A stretch of 64,000 bases of DNA from Symsagittifera roscoffensis (lineage: Eukaryota > Xenacoelomorpha > Acoela > Convolutidae). The position numbers were made by a program, and so were the translations under genes. This document shows, piece by piece, positions 42,975-54,948 of this stretch. Position 1 is the stretch's first letter; every line of letters starts with the position of its first letter. The notes below the pieces were generated by a model. The model did not search any database and was not told the DNA's origin. It saw nothing but the letters and a program-made list of their open reading frames with translations. The stretch covers positions 54,468,467-54,532,466 of the forward strand of contig NC_087068.1 in NCBI RefSeq assembly GCF_963678635.1. The letters are read 5' to 3'.

Positions 42975-43400
42975 TTTATTTGCTTCAACCGGAAATCATT
43001 TTTAAATGCCTTACGCGATCGGTGCGGTTTCATCACGGCTCTTTCATCGTAAGTGATCTCATAAACAAACGTATTTTACTGACTTTTTATAAAGCCTATT
43101 TCAATTCAATTTATCAAAATATCTGGCCAATTTTATGTGTTTGAAGTGAAAAAGTTGCAGTAAATAATTTAAGTTGAGTTGTCGACTGTTCTAAAATGAA
43201 AACATTTTCATGTCTAAAATAGAAGCTTTTTTGACATTTTTAAAATCTGTTTCTCAGTACTTTTAAGAAGCCTCAGCTAGGACCACAGACAGTGGCACTG
43301 CGACAAAAACATGTGTGAAAGCAGCAAAGACCACCGGTGGCTATGCATATGTGACTATTGGTGTCCAGAACGAAAACAGAAACACAAATTGTTGATTTTC
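42975..43400 (-). pseudogene. Decayed duplicate of the TMEM272-like last exon and its downstream flank
   Basis: 43,265-43,395 resembles the last exon of the gene to the right (44,361-44,490). Shared words include GTCCAGAACGAAAACA (43,362 and 44,465) and TATGCATA. The flank 42,975-43,080 resembles 44,076-44,170 (GGAAATCATTTTT, GTTTCATCACGGC). The copy has diverged strongly and has no complete frame, so it is a pseudogene fragment from a tandem duplication with a ~1.1 kb offset. Confidence 0.65.
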
Positions 43401-43995
43401 TTCATAACTTTCATGTTTTTTTTTGCTAGCCAAATTTTAATTTTTTGCATATAACATAGTCAATGTTGTCTTTTTTAAGAATCAAAATGATAAATATATG
43501 TGATGGGACAGGTTGAATTTTTCTGTTGCAGATAATATTTTTTCAGTTTTTACATATAGCATAGGCATGTGCAAAAAACAGGTCACAATTTTCCACATGT
43601 CAATTGTTCAATTTAGAGGTAGAAAAATTTTGTGTACTTTTGTTCCAACTTTGTACACAATTCTTTTGTTCAATTTACGTGGCATCTTTTAATGCACAGC
43701 TTAATCTGCACTTTCAATGCTATTCAACCGGTTGTGTTCTCTTGTGAAAAAATTTTTGGTTTTTGTATTTTAGTGCGAAACACAAATAAATAAAAAGACA
43801 AACACAAAAAAGTTAATGGAAAAACACTTGTCATAGAAAATAAAAGTAAAGGGTTTTGTTGTGAAGTCTGAACAAATACTATGAGTATCTTAACACACTT
43901 CAAACTGCGTCTTGCAAATTTAATAAGGTCTGATTTTCGAGGAGTATTAATTTTCAATCACTTGAAACCCAATTGAACGTTTTAAATTTACTCAA

Positions 43996-44075
43996 GATCC
44001 GTTCGTTTTTAGTTAAACAATTATTTGTTTGTTTGTTTGTTTGTTTGTCTACTGCCTAGATTGCTTACTGCCTTT
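43996..44075. repeat. Fragment of the copy B gag/leader sequence next to the host gene
   Basis: GTTCGTTTTTAGTTAAACAA followed by a TTTG repeat and TGCCTAGATTG matches 41,299-41,356 inside copy B. It sits directly left of the gene's 3' flank, as copy B itself sits left of the duplicate flank at 42,975. Confidence 0.6.
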
Positions 44076-44360
44076 AAACGGAAATCATTTTTGGATGCAC
44101 AATGGGCGTTGTTTCATCACGGCGCTATGGTCGTAATTACTCTCATAAGCAAATTTAATTTTCCATTCAGACTTTTCAATTAATAAATTTTATTTCTAAA
44201 TATAAATTGATGTGAGCAAATTCAGACATTTGGAGTTAGAATGTTAGAAAATTTAAGTAAATAATTCAAGTCTTGAATAGTCAACTGTTCTTCCGTGAAA
44301 ATATTTTCTGGTCCAAAATAGAAAACTTATTTACAGTTTGGTATCTCTGTCTGGGTAATT

Positions 44361-44560
44361 TTAAGAATCAGCAGCTCGGACCAAACCTAGTGACACAGCG
44401 ACAATGCATATGCAACAGCAGCAGCAACAGCCGATGGCCATGCATATATAAGTGACCATTAGCGTCCAGAACGAAAACAAAAACACCAGACGGTCGCAAT
44501 AGTGCTCGGAACTTTCTTTATATGACACATCACCATATGTTCGGAACACCCAGACACTTC
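44361..44560 (-). CDS. TMEM272-like gene, last exon
   Basis: 200 coding bases after acceptor TGTGTTTCAG, stop TAA at 44361-44363. Encodes S-V-W-V-F, then H-Y-C-D-R-L-V-F-L-F-S-F-W, the typical final membrane segment, and six consecutive Cys followed by I-C (possible palmitoylation cluster). It ends with a short hydrophilic tail. Confidence 0.85.
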
Positions 44561-47500
44561 CTGAAACACAAACGTCAGTAGTAGGTACTTGGGCACTTCT
44601 AACTTTGAGGGGAGGGGGGGGAGGCTGAGGAAACGGCGCGGTTTGGTGTAGCCCCAAAATTCTAACTTCAGCTTTTTTCAAAAAACCTGCTACAAACACC
44701 TAATTCTGATTTGGGTGCTGACATTATTCGTTATTATGTACTTTAATAGTCTATTTGATAAATAAAATTACAAAGTGGGCCGCTTTTATGTAGAAACCAT
44801 AGAGCTATTTGATATAAAAGTGACGGGTTTCTCCAGCTGATGTTTTAAAAGATTCAAAAATGCGTAAAGCTACTCAAACAAATTCTTTAAAATCTTAAAA
44901 ATGATTAAGTAATACTTTTTAGAAGAATTAATCTAGATTGTTAAAATGTGACCTGCAATGAACCATGCGAAGAGAAAGAGATCCAAAATCCCCTCAAGTG
45001 GGTTTTTGCTCGCATTCTTGTCCTTTTGGTCTTTCATTTTGTTGTACAGCTAAAACACAGTTATCGATTTCGGACTTTTTGAGAAAACTCAAAACGTGAT
45101 ACTTTTTCCAAAAAAGCATATTTAAGTAGTGAGACAACTTGAATAGTGAACTTTTTATTTTAAAAAAGTGATTAAGTAGTTCCAATTGTTAATTTAAAAA
45201 CAAAATAGGCTTGATTTTGGCGTTTTGAAAGTTTTAAAATTAAAAGTCTGTAAAGTAATTTCAATTATTAAATAATCAAAATCGGCTTGATTTTTGGATT
45301 TTCTGGAGAAACTTTGCGAATTAATTTTTAAAATGAACAATATTTTTAATGAGTTTCAATTGTTTATCAAATAACACAGGCTCGCATACCAAAAGTAAAC
45401 AAAACTTGAAGAAGAACCTGCTGGACTAATGAGAGAAGATTCTTGAGAAGACCGAAACACCCGCTAATCAGGAGCCACTTCGGGATGAACTTCTCAACGG
45501 GACAGTCGTCAAGTTTAATTGCTCCTAAGGGCAAAGTCAGGTGTAAGACATTTAGATTAAAACATAAATGCTTTTCGAACAAAACCCAAAAAACTCAAAC
45601 AGGTCTAAATTTATTTGTTTTTATGATTAATTCATCGAAAAAAAAATATATTGCGGTATTATAATAAAAAACTATTATTTGCTTAGTAGTTCGCTCATTT
45701 TTTTAAACTCTTGCATGAAACCAATTTTGAAGAACTTTGTTTTCTTCTGCCAATTTAGTTGTGCCAGATGCATTTGTTCAAGTTTTGACTTTTTTGTTTG
45801 AAGATAAGTTTTAGATAAGATCTTAGTTTTTATTTAAAAATTGCCCTGTTCAGATCATGAGCAGCGTTATAATTTTTGGATTGCTTTAATGGTTTTTCGT
45901 TTGTTTGAAAGTACTCGAAGCTGATCAAAAGAAACCGCATGTCACTTTAAGGTTCTGCTTTTTCTATCTCCGAAATTTTCATAAATTTGAATCCAGACTT
46001 CAAACATCGACTTGGAGCTACTGGTTCACTTTAGTTATCAGAGAGTGAAGCTTGTTACCAGATTTGAAAAAAAAATACGGTCTTTCTTGAAGTTGAAATC
46101 TGGCGAAAACTGACATGAGGCGACAATTTTTAACAAGCGACAATTGGTATTAGTCAAAAAAAAACATTACCCCGATGAAGAAATAATCCAAAGAAGCGCT
46201 GAGCTATAAATTGGGGCGCAGGGTTTTTCACAGAGAACTGAAGCGGTAGCCTATCAACAAAGTGTTGATGAAAATTTTTGTCAGGCGTATGATTGCTGCT
46301 TGTCAGATTTTCCGAAATTTTGTCACATTTTTTGACGGCAAGTTTTTGAATTTTTAAGAAAAAATTTTGGTGTTTGATTTTTTATGCGTTTTTTTTCACT
46401 GCGCTTCCCTCGATTTTTCATTGTCATTGGATGTGTTATTTTTGCTTATGCTGTGATGCTGCAATAGGGAAATTCAAAAATAGCAAATCTTTGAACAGCA
46501 AATCTTTTGAACTGTTTTTCTCTTAACTATTTTAACCTAAAAAAGAATCAAATTTGAAATTTCCAGAAAGAGGACTCGAACACACTAAGAGAGCCTAAAA
46601 ATAGTTTGCGCAAAAAAATTGTTTTTTTTCTCCCTCTGATCATTAATCTATGAGAGTAAATAAACCAGCCAAAGTATAAACTAACTGAATATGCGCGGAG
46701 TATATAAACCAGTCGAAAAGTTACATCATATAAATGAATTTTCCATAATTTTTGTAACTGTTACATAACTGTTACATTACAATTATATAACACTGACATC
46801 TTTTCGGCTAGTTGAAACTTCGGCTGGTTTTTATACCGCCGTAATCTTTATACTATATAAAAGAACATTTGGAAAAGGATTTCAAGTTTTCTTTAAATGG
46901 TGTCTGAAAATAGTATCAAATTTGGCCTCTAATGTAGGGAAAGTTTCAATCTGCTTTCACCAAAGTCCACATTCGGGTCACAGTGAGAAATAGCTTTTTG
47001 TGTGACCTTACCTATGACAATCATGGTTATTGGGACGGCCAGCAACAGCACCAGCACCACCGTGAACACAACTGAAACAAACCAAACATTTTCATTGGTT
47101 ATTTTGGATATACAATGCTGTTTTGAATTATCAGTAAAAAATGAACAAAAATTGAAGATTCAAATACGTTTTCCTCAAACTGGGTTTAGATTAAACAAAA
47201 ACAGAAGAGAACAAAAGTTGCTTATAATTTCACCAGAACTAATGTGAAGTTTATTTTGCGGTATTGGGAACCAAATTTCTAACCGAAAAACAAGTTACTT
47301 TGGCTGTTTCTTACTTAATCGAGAATTACGCTAAGGTCAACCCATTAATTGACAAGAAAGTTAAATCAAAAGGAGCTAGAAATCTCAGCCTAAAAACGCT
47401 CCAGGAAACGTAACATCTCCAAAATATTGGGCAAAACGTTTAAAATTTGTTTTTCAGCGAACAATTTGAGTTTTGTTTAGTAAAATTGACCTTATTTCGC

Positions 47501-50500
47501 TATCAAGCAAAAATGTATTCCTTTATACAGATTTGCGGAGATTTTAGCCTCTAGAACGTTGTTAGATTGAGTAAAAGGCTCCTTATGATAAAATTTTATT
47601 TTCAAATAACTTGGTAATCTTAGCGTAATTGTCGATTAAGAAAAGCCCAAGTGACCCAGTTTTGGGGTAAATTTTTTGGTTCCACTTTTTCAAAAAAGTT
47701 TTATCACGAGAATTCTGATGTTATTTGAAACTATTTCTTCACGCTTTGTCAAACTCTAACCCAATTTGAGAAACGTTTTAAAGTTTAAGTTTGAATTTTG
47801 AATGTTTTGTTCGGATAATTTAAATCATGACTGTACTCCGTCCTTTCCAGCTCGGCCCATATTCTTCTAAATTCGGCCCATAGTCCATAGTCTTCTAATT
47901 TCCATTAATTTTAAGATTTATGGATGAATGTAAATTTAATGAACTTGCCTTTAAATTCTAAAACTTCGTTTTATTAACTATTTCAATGAATATAGAAAAT
48001 TTTTTAAAAACTGCTTCTAATTCAGATGATTTCAGGCGCTCAATCTCAAAATCCTGTTCTTGAATTGGATTTAAATACATCTTAGCAAGATTCGGATGAT
48101 CTAAAGTGGAGTTTTGATTGGATATTAACGAATAGTATTATAAAATATTCAAAACGCATCTCATTCTTTTAAATTGATCCAAAATATTCAAGAAATTTTG
48201 ATTTAATTCGATTTGAAATCCATTCCAGCTCCTGGAATGCACATGGTTAATTGACTTAGATAAAATCAAATCAGTTTAAATCAGCCTCAAAACATTTTTG
48301 TCAGTGTGCAACATAGTTTTAGAAAAAACTTATGAGGTGATAAGAGTTTGCAAATAGACTGGCGTGGCCAGAATGGAAAGAAACAAAAAATGATGCTATT
48401 GAAATTTCCAGAAAAATGAAACAGAGATTATAGTAACTTTCATTTTAATTGTTCGGTTTTATAATCATGGAACATTTTGAGAGCGTTTAGTCATTGATCT
48501 ATGCAGACCGAAACTTTGAAAAGGTATCATATATCAATATAACCATCAAAAATGAAAGCAATATGAAAAAGGAGAATTGGCAAGAAAGTGAATACGCAAT
48601 GAAAAAAATTGCGTATTTTATAATAGAGCCGTTCGAAGCTATTTGAAAATGGACATATCCGCTGAGAAAACTGTTTCTGAATAATTTAATTTGGTATTCG
48701 GAAAGTGCGAATGTATATTTTAGGAAATGAAAAAGAATATGAAAAAATATTTTAGGAAATGAAAAAATAAAAATCGATATTATATTTAAATTTTGAGATC
48801 AGTTCAACTGTCTAAAAATAGATTTAAATTCATTCCAGTGGATTTTCTTATTCATTGAAACCCAACCAAATCCTTCTTAAATCCATCCGATTATGGTAAA
48901 TCCATTTTAATTCATTTTAAAATACACCTGAAGAGATCAGTTTTAGTGTCAAAAAGTCCATTTCAAATCATTATCAGACAAAACTTTTGCTAAAACTGCA
49001 AAGAAATATGCTTTAAAAAAGTTTTTTTCCTCAAAATTTAATAATAGCAGAAAGTTTGCGCGATTTTATTGAGATTTAAAAAACGTCAATAAAAATCAAA
49101 TTTTGATCAAAAAAATAATAACAATCATACTGTTATCAGATTTTCAGCAAAAACCTATGTAACAAATCGAGAAAATGGTCGGTGTTAATCAGATTTGGAG
49201 ATCAAAAATATGCAATGAAATAGTAGAAATTATCATTTTAAAACCAGTTTTGAGCAAAACCTAAGAAGCAAATCAGGAAAAAGGTTAATAACACTTACGT
49301 TTTGTGATCCGAAATATGCTTTGAAACCATAGAAAAATCATCAAAATACACGAGATTTTGAGCAAAAATTTATACAACAATTCAAGAAGATGGCCAAATT
49401 TATGCATGTTTTGAGATGACAATTAAGCAATAATTTTGTAAAAACTATCATTTTAAAACAGATTTTGAAGAAAAACCTGTATAAAAAATTTGAGAAATGG
49501 TCAATAGAAACCTGATATTGAGCTAAAAAAAGAGGGAATGAAAACAAAAAGTTAAGTTCTTCTTATTAGGTTGCCAGACGCTATGATACTTTTGTAGCGT
49601 GGATAGGAAATGGAAAATGATGAGCGATTAAACTATAAATGCAATGTAAGCTCGAAACAAATATCCAATAACAACGAAATTTCTTCAAATCGATATAAGT
49701 TTAATTTAATCACCCTGAAATCAAAGACAAATGAAGACTGAAAAAATAGATTTAAATATAATAAAATTCGTTTAGATCAAAAGTAATAGCTTGGATTTAA
49801 GATCAATCTAAATTAATTTTGAATTCATTGAAATTAAAATTAATTTTTTTAAATTTAATCTACATTTTTGTCAATCCAAAATCGATCTAAATCCTACATT
49901 TTTTTTGTAAAATCAACCTTAACGCATCATTGGCAGTGCGCAAAGAAAGAAAGAAGAATACTATTGGTCTTAAATGCTTGCGAGCAAACTTTTCTTTCAT
50001 TTCTAACTGTTTTTCAACACGTTATTGAGAGTCAGTGAAACTTCTTATAGTTACAAGCAAATTGCGAGGTGTGAATATTTTTAGAGCAATTTGTATAGTA
50101 ATTTAGCTGGCTAACTTAAATGGAAACCTGAAAAAAGCCATACCCTCCGGGTTAAATTAAGTTGAATACTTACTTGAACCCATAAGAATTCCGATTACTT
50201 TCTTGACGAATGATACCTTGTCATCGCCCGACTCTGCCTTGGCCGCCTTCAGCTCCCCAAAAATTGAGTTGTAAGACGGAGGTGCATCAGTACCTAAAAG
50301 CACCATAATTATAATAGGGCTCTTTTTCTTCGCAGCCTACCGGGAGGGGCGGATCTAGGATTTTATCGAGGGGGGAGGGGCGGATTTTCAAAATTTTTTG
50401 AAATTTTGTTGACCTTCTTTTGAAAAAAACAGACCAAAAAGGTGTTTTTGGAAAACTTTAACCAAAATATTGCGTTTTTTCGGCGCGCGCTTCCCTCTCA

Positions 50501-51703
50501 TAATTACTATATTTTGGTGCCAAAGGCGCCTTTAGAAAAAATTTAGGGTTCGTCAGCCAAAAACGGATATTTCAAAGTAGTTCGAAGGGGGACCCTTATG
50601 GTCGGCAAGGGGTCGAATCGCTGTGGGGAAGGGGCGTCCGCCACCCCCCTAAATCCTCCCCTGCCTACCGGCAATTTTTTTTAACGGCAAGTCATTTTTT
50701 TCTTCATTTTCTTGTATTGAAACAAATGTGGGCATGCGGATTGATTAGTCAATGACAAACAATTTTGGTTTGATCTTCAACTTTCTAAAATCACTCGTTA
50801 CACCGTTGAATTGATGTTCAAGAGAGGTGATTACGCGACAGTAAATTCATAATTTCATCTGATTTATTCATAAATCCTGTTTACCGATATATTTCTTCGA
50901 TTGTATATCAATCTTCAAACATTCTTATGATGTTTTTTTCAAGCTGTTTCTTAAATCAATCTTTAAAAATTATTTGTTTTAATTAGTTATTAGTTTTTTT
51001 GAATCTTAAGTTATTCAGGAAGATTGAACAAATGTTTTTTCATCATTGTCAACAAGAAAAAAAAGTCGGGCCAACTTTTGATTCACGCATGTTAAGTTAA
51101 ACATGAGAGTTAAAAATTCAGTGAAAAATTGGCTACCCTTGCCCTTTAACCCCCATAAACATCAATGTTATGTGGTACCGAGTGGTTTTATAAAACTAAT
51201 TAAACTTCCACCAAATATAATTGGACTAGCCAATCTGCCTGTATTCCATTTTTTTTAACAAACGAATTTTATTTAAGAAAATTCAACTCATTTTTGGATG
51301 TGTTTATTTTTTTCAAGCTTCCTTCCACGTAAAGTCAGGTGTCGCAAAAAAAGTCAAATGATATTAAATGGTTGTCAAATTACAACCTCTTCGTTTTTGA
51401 TTTGATCTTCATTAAACAAGCTTCGAAAAACTTCGAAAAGGGTAGTTGAGAAAAACCGGCAAACAAACTTTTCGTTCTAAAAATTTTTTCAATGAAAATT
51501 TTATCAGATAAAGCTAGAGAAACTGCTAATTAGTGTGTAAACTGAAGCCCAACTATTTTTCCAAGAACACTAACTTCCCACACAAGGCGCACAAAAAACA
51601 ACAGCGACATACAATAAAAATTAAAGAGGGAAAACATACCTCCATCAGCCTGGTACTGCGGTGGCCCTTCTTCTTGATAGCCAGCGATGGCACTTCCTTC
51701 ATT
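44361..51703 (-). CDS. TMEM272-like multipass membrane protein gene (5 exons seen, first exon missing)
   Basis: Spliced from 51,640-51,703, 50,174-50,293, 47,012-47,071, 45,390-45,524 and 44,361-44,560. All four joins are in phase 1, with GT donors and AG acceptors. Together they give 579 bases, 192 residues and a stop; the first exon upstream of 51,703 must supply the start and end in phase 0. Features in order: an acidic N-terminus with P-P-Q-Y and P-P-S-Y, which are PPxY motifs that bind WW domains such as those of NEDD4-type ligases; a helical S-F-V-K-K-V-I-G-I; a first transmembrane segment ending P-I-T-M-I-V-I-G; the family motif G-A-I-K-L-D-D-C-P; further hydrophobic segments; and a Cys-rich C-terminus. 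This matches TMEM272-like proteins, whose function is unknown. It is the only host gene clearly supported in the window. Confidence 0.85.
45390..45524 (-). CDS. TMEM272-like gene, fifth exon
   Basis: 135 bases, acceptor GCCCTTAG, donor GTATGC. Begins with the diagnostic G-A-I-K-L-D-D-C-P and I-P-K-W-L-L-I-S-G, then G-L-L-K-N-L-L-S-L and a hydrophobic run ending L-F-T-F-G. Phase 1 at both ends. The open frame runs past the donor, but using the donor keeps the phase and joins family-typical sequence. Confidence 0.85.
46655..46835. repeat. MITE-like repeat, copy 1
   Basis: About 175 AT-rich bases bounded by AAACCAGCC (46,672) and GGCTGGTTT (46,822), a short terminal inverted repeat. Related along its length to 52,690-52,861, including ACATCATAT and AACTGTTA-type words. 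Lies in an intron of the TMEM272-like gene. Confidence 0.6.
47012..47071 (-). CDS. TMEM272-like gene, fourth exon (transmembrane)
   Basis: 60 bases, acceptor TTTGTTTCAG, donor GTAAGG. Encodes V-F-T-V-V-L-V-L-L-L-A-V-P-I-T-M-I-V-I-G, a hydrophobic membrane-spanning segment with the family's A-[VI]-P-I-x-M-I-V-I-G ending. Phase 1 at both ends. Confidence 0.85.
47072..50173 (-). other. Long intron of the TMEM272-like gene, nothing else recognised
   Basis: 3.1 kb of AT-rich sequence between the third and fourth exons with no open frame of interest. Repeated AAATTTAATC/GATTTAAAT-type words at 48,000-48,300 and 49,680-49,900 give it low complexity. Confidence 0.5.
50174..50293 (-). CDS. TMEM272-like gene, third exon
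   Basis: 120 bases, acceptor CTTTTAG, donor GTAAGT. Encodes A-P-P-S-Y-N-S-I-F-G-E-L-K-A-A-K-A-E-S, the most typical segment of the family, then V-K-K-V-I-G-I-L-M-G. Phase 1 at both ends. Confidence 0.85.
50343..50680. repeat. Dispersed repeat, copy 1 (GGGGCGGAT...GCCAAAGGCGCC family)
   Basis: Starts near GAGGGGCGGATCTAGGATTT and includes TTTTGTTGACCTT, CGCGCGCTTCCCTCT, GCCAAAGGCGCCTTTAG and CAGCCAAAAACGGATAT. The same words in the same order occur at 52,072-52,400. Probably a non-autonomous transposon; no clear termini were defined. Confidence 0.6.
51640..51703 (-). CDS. TMEM272-like gene, second (first visible) exon
   Basis: 64 bases between an acceptor (CCTTTTGGCAG) and a donor (GTATGT). 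Encodes N-E-G-S-A-I-A-G-Y-Q-E-E-G-P-P-Q-Y, including a PPxY motif. Phase 0 in, phase 1 out. Confidence 0.75.
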
Positions 51704-52071
51704 CTGCCAAAAGGAAAAAAAGGTTTTTTAACAACAATCACTTTTTTCCAAGGGTGAGTATTATAGATTAAATTTCCATCTTCACACGTAAAAGCACCTT
51801 GTTAGGAGCTTTTGCTCAAATAGTTCAGCTTAGATTGGTAGAAATTTTTAAATTCAAATCAAATTATGGCCTGAAAAATGATCCAAGTGCCGGAGAGGGC
51901 CCAGGTGTCAAATCACAATCTTAATTTCACAAATTCGTGAAACAAGGATTGCTATTGCGTATCGGTTTAAGTGTTATTGAGCTCTCTCGATAGGTTTTCG
52001 TTGTCATCGATCAACTAAAAATAATATTTTTTATCTTTTCAAAAAACTAGAGGAAATAAGATTGTCACAGA

Positions 52072-52405
52072 CAGGGGCGATCAAGGATTTTCTTTAGGGG
52101 GGGTGGGGCAATTTTCAAAAAAGTTTTGAAAAATTTGTCGACCTTTTTTTAGGTCGACCAATTTGATTTTCCGAGCTCTCCCAAATTACTAAAAAAAAAC
52201 CTAGTTTGGCCCAATTCTTTGGGCTGCAGGCAAAAATTTGAAAAAAGGACCCAAAAAAAAAGCTTTTTTAGGCATTTCTTGGAAACTTTGACAAAAAAAT
52301 TGTGTTTTTTCAGCCCGCACTCCGCTCTGAAGGTTAGTAGATATTTGCGCCAAAGGCGCCTTTAAAATTTTTTTTGGGTCTGTCAGCCAAAAATGGATAT
52401 CCCAC
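52072..52405. repeat. Dispersed repeat, copy 2 (GGGGCGGAT...GCCAAAGGCGCC family)
   Basis: Second copy in the same orientation: AGGGGCGATCAAGGATTTT, TTTGTCGACC, GCGCCAAAGGCGCCTTTA, CAGCCAAAAATGGATAT. Diverged by many substitutions and small indels from copy 1. Confidence 0.6.
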
Positions 52406-52689
52406 GGATTCGGCAGGTCACAGATAGTCGCTATTGAAAATTTGAACCGATTCCTGGGGCAATATAGACAAAAACTGTACAAAGTGATATATGTTTTATT
52501 GAATGACTGTTTTATATACATGTATTTTAAGAACCGCGTGCCTGAGATTTTTTTTCTGAGGAAGACAGAACATCTTTTTTACCTTGCTGCAAAACATTTT
52601 AGTACCCTTAGTACCCTATTTTAGTACCCATTGAAAAAACTTATTAAACAATTCCAATTAACACTAATATTTGAAATACTAAACGAGAG

Positions 52690-52861
52690 AAAGTAAGCCA
52701 GTAAAAATAAGCCAACCGAAAACTCCCGGAGAATATAAGCCAGCCAAAAAGTTAACATCATATGAATGTTTTTCGATAACTTTCGTAACTGTTAAATAAA
52801 AGTTATGTAAGTATTACATAACACTTATCTAACTTTGCCTGGTTGATTCTTCGGCTGGTTT
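52690..52861. repeat. MITE-like repeat, copy 2
   Basis: Related to 46,655-46,835, ending in the same CGGCTGGTTT at 52,852-52,861. The left end is less well preserved (AAGTAAGCCAG). Size and orientation match copy 1. Confidence 0.55.
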
Positions 52862-52879
52862 ATAAATCACCATTTAAAA

Positions 52880-54940
52880 CAAGGAATCTATGGAAAATTT
52901 TAATTTTAAAGTATTTTTATAATTTTCATGAGATTTTTCCGTCAAGGTTATGTTGAATTTATCTCTAAAATCTGGATTATTTTCATGACTCCAAACATAA
53001 TAAGCCTAACGAAAATATTTATAGTTATTGCCTCTGAAATAAATTGTCCTAGCGCCAAGTTTTGTGATTCTTATCAACAGTTTCCCTATATTTGTTCCCT
53101 ATATTTGAGATTTTCCCACAACTAAATTCAACCCCTATCGAAAAAATGCGACTATTTTACGCTTTGTGCAACCTAAAAAACTTTCAACCGCGACTGATAT
53201 AAGTTAAGACTTCGAAGCTTCTAAATTTAAAATTTTCCGGCGCAATTAAGGCCCATTAAGGCCTCCGCCTGATTAAGATAAATTTTGGATTGTCGATGGT
53301 AAAATTTTTCTGAGCGATATTACAGCCGTGACTTGTCTGTAAATTTTGATCTAAAAAGAATAGTCGGTAAGAGTTTCAAAAGCTTTTCTCATGCCGCAGA
53401 CATCGACGCGGGTCATTTCAAAAAATATATGTTTAATAATTTGCAAAAAACTGGAACAGACAAAAAACTGGAATAAGTAGCAAAAAAGTGGAACTGGAAA
53501 TAATTAAAACGCGCAATTTTCTAATTTTGAGCATTTTTGCACGTCTGAAAAATTAACTTTTGCGTTCAAAAACTTTCTAAAATAGGTCATTTGCACTTTC
53601 TAAATATTTCTGCATGTTCCAAGTTTTTGCCACTCTCTATATTTAATAAACACGACTGCTTGTATCAGTTTAGGACATTTTTTTGTTTTTATGAAATTGT
53701 TTTCCATTTGAAAAAGTTTTTTTGAAGAAATTTTTTTTATCATTCACCACGAGTTTCATTAAGAAGCAAAACAGTTTGGATTTCATCAATATAGTAAATA
53801 GACTAAATATAACCGGTGCTTATACAAAACAGTCTCATATAAAACAGCCCTGAAACTCACAAAAGGGAAGGGGAATACAGTCCGATACAAAAGCAGTTTG
53901 GTTTGAAGTCGCCTGTTTCTTATAGAGCCCGCAACAAGAGTACATTGTTTTATTGTTTATGTTGTTTGAACAAAGGACAATTCTCGGACTACCGGCTTTA
54001 GAAAGCAATCGTTTCTTGTTTTTTGAAACGTTGTGTATTGGACTGTTTTTTCGTTCATTGTCATATTTTTCCGGACTGCTTTGTTTTGCAATGTTTTGAA
54101 TGGGACTGTTTTGAACAGACACGAACTAGCGTGCCTCAATTTCAGTTGGATCAGTTTTTAAACCTAACAAGACTGCTCGTATGACAGGGCAAAGCCTTGA
54201 ATGTTCCGTCTGCATTTTAAACCATCTTAAACGTTTTCGTTTGATTGAATAGATGACAATTTAATTGAACAAAAAAAAGCTCAAAATTGCCCCTAAATCG
54301 CTTCTTACGCGCGTTATAAGTACGCAATTTATCGCTTTTTATTCACCCAAGTTGGCCAAGTTAGCAATTTGTAAATGCCTTTAACTTTGCGAAAAAAAGA
54401 TCACAAGTAAAATATATTTTTAAATTTGAGCTTAGGATAACAATATTTCTCATAAGGTATAAAAAAAATTGTCAAACATGACAAAAATTGACTGAATAAA
54501 AAAAAACAACACCAAGCATAAATATTCCGCACTAGCTTTGAATGTCGGAACAATTATTTCACCGCTAACGCGTTATATAATAAGGTCAATGCTAACTGGC
54601 TTTTCAAAAACAAACTGAACAAAAAATGATTCAATGAGAAATAACTTTTCCAGTTTCAGCTCAGGGCATCAACACTTTCCAGATGACCAAAATTTTTTGT
54701 GATTAAAAAACTCTTGTTGCAAAATCAAACTCCACCTGTATGAAAACAAAAAAACCAGAGCACCAAACCGTCATTTTCTTCGAAAGCTGTAAAATATATC
54801 GCTAATTGTCTTTCTGGATTTTTTCAGAGCTTCGAAGAACGTGAGAATTATATATGCTGGTTTTTCAATCGTTAAAAAAAACGATTTGACAGCATGTGGA
54901 TCAACCCCTGTACCATCGCGTTCCGCAGTGGTGTGTTTAC
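52880..54940. other. AT-rich stretch without a recognised gene
   Basis: Upstream of the visible exons of the TMEM272-like gene, so it may contain the missing first exon, promoter or intron sequence, but I could not identify them. Short open pieces on both strands show no domain. Confidence 0.4.
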
Positions 54941-54948
54941 ACTTATCT

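Noticed and set aside
42975-43400. A second functional TMEM272-like exon
   Set aside because: Frame is broken and splice-compatible ends are missing; it is a decayed duplicate.
45367-45389. Fifth TMEM272-like exon running on to the stop at 45,367
   Set aside because: The GTATGC donor at 45,384-45,389 keeps phase 1 and joins the family-typical last exon; readthrough adds only an atypical eight-residue tail.
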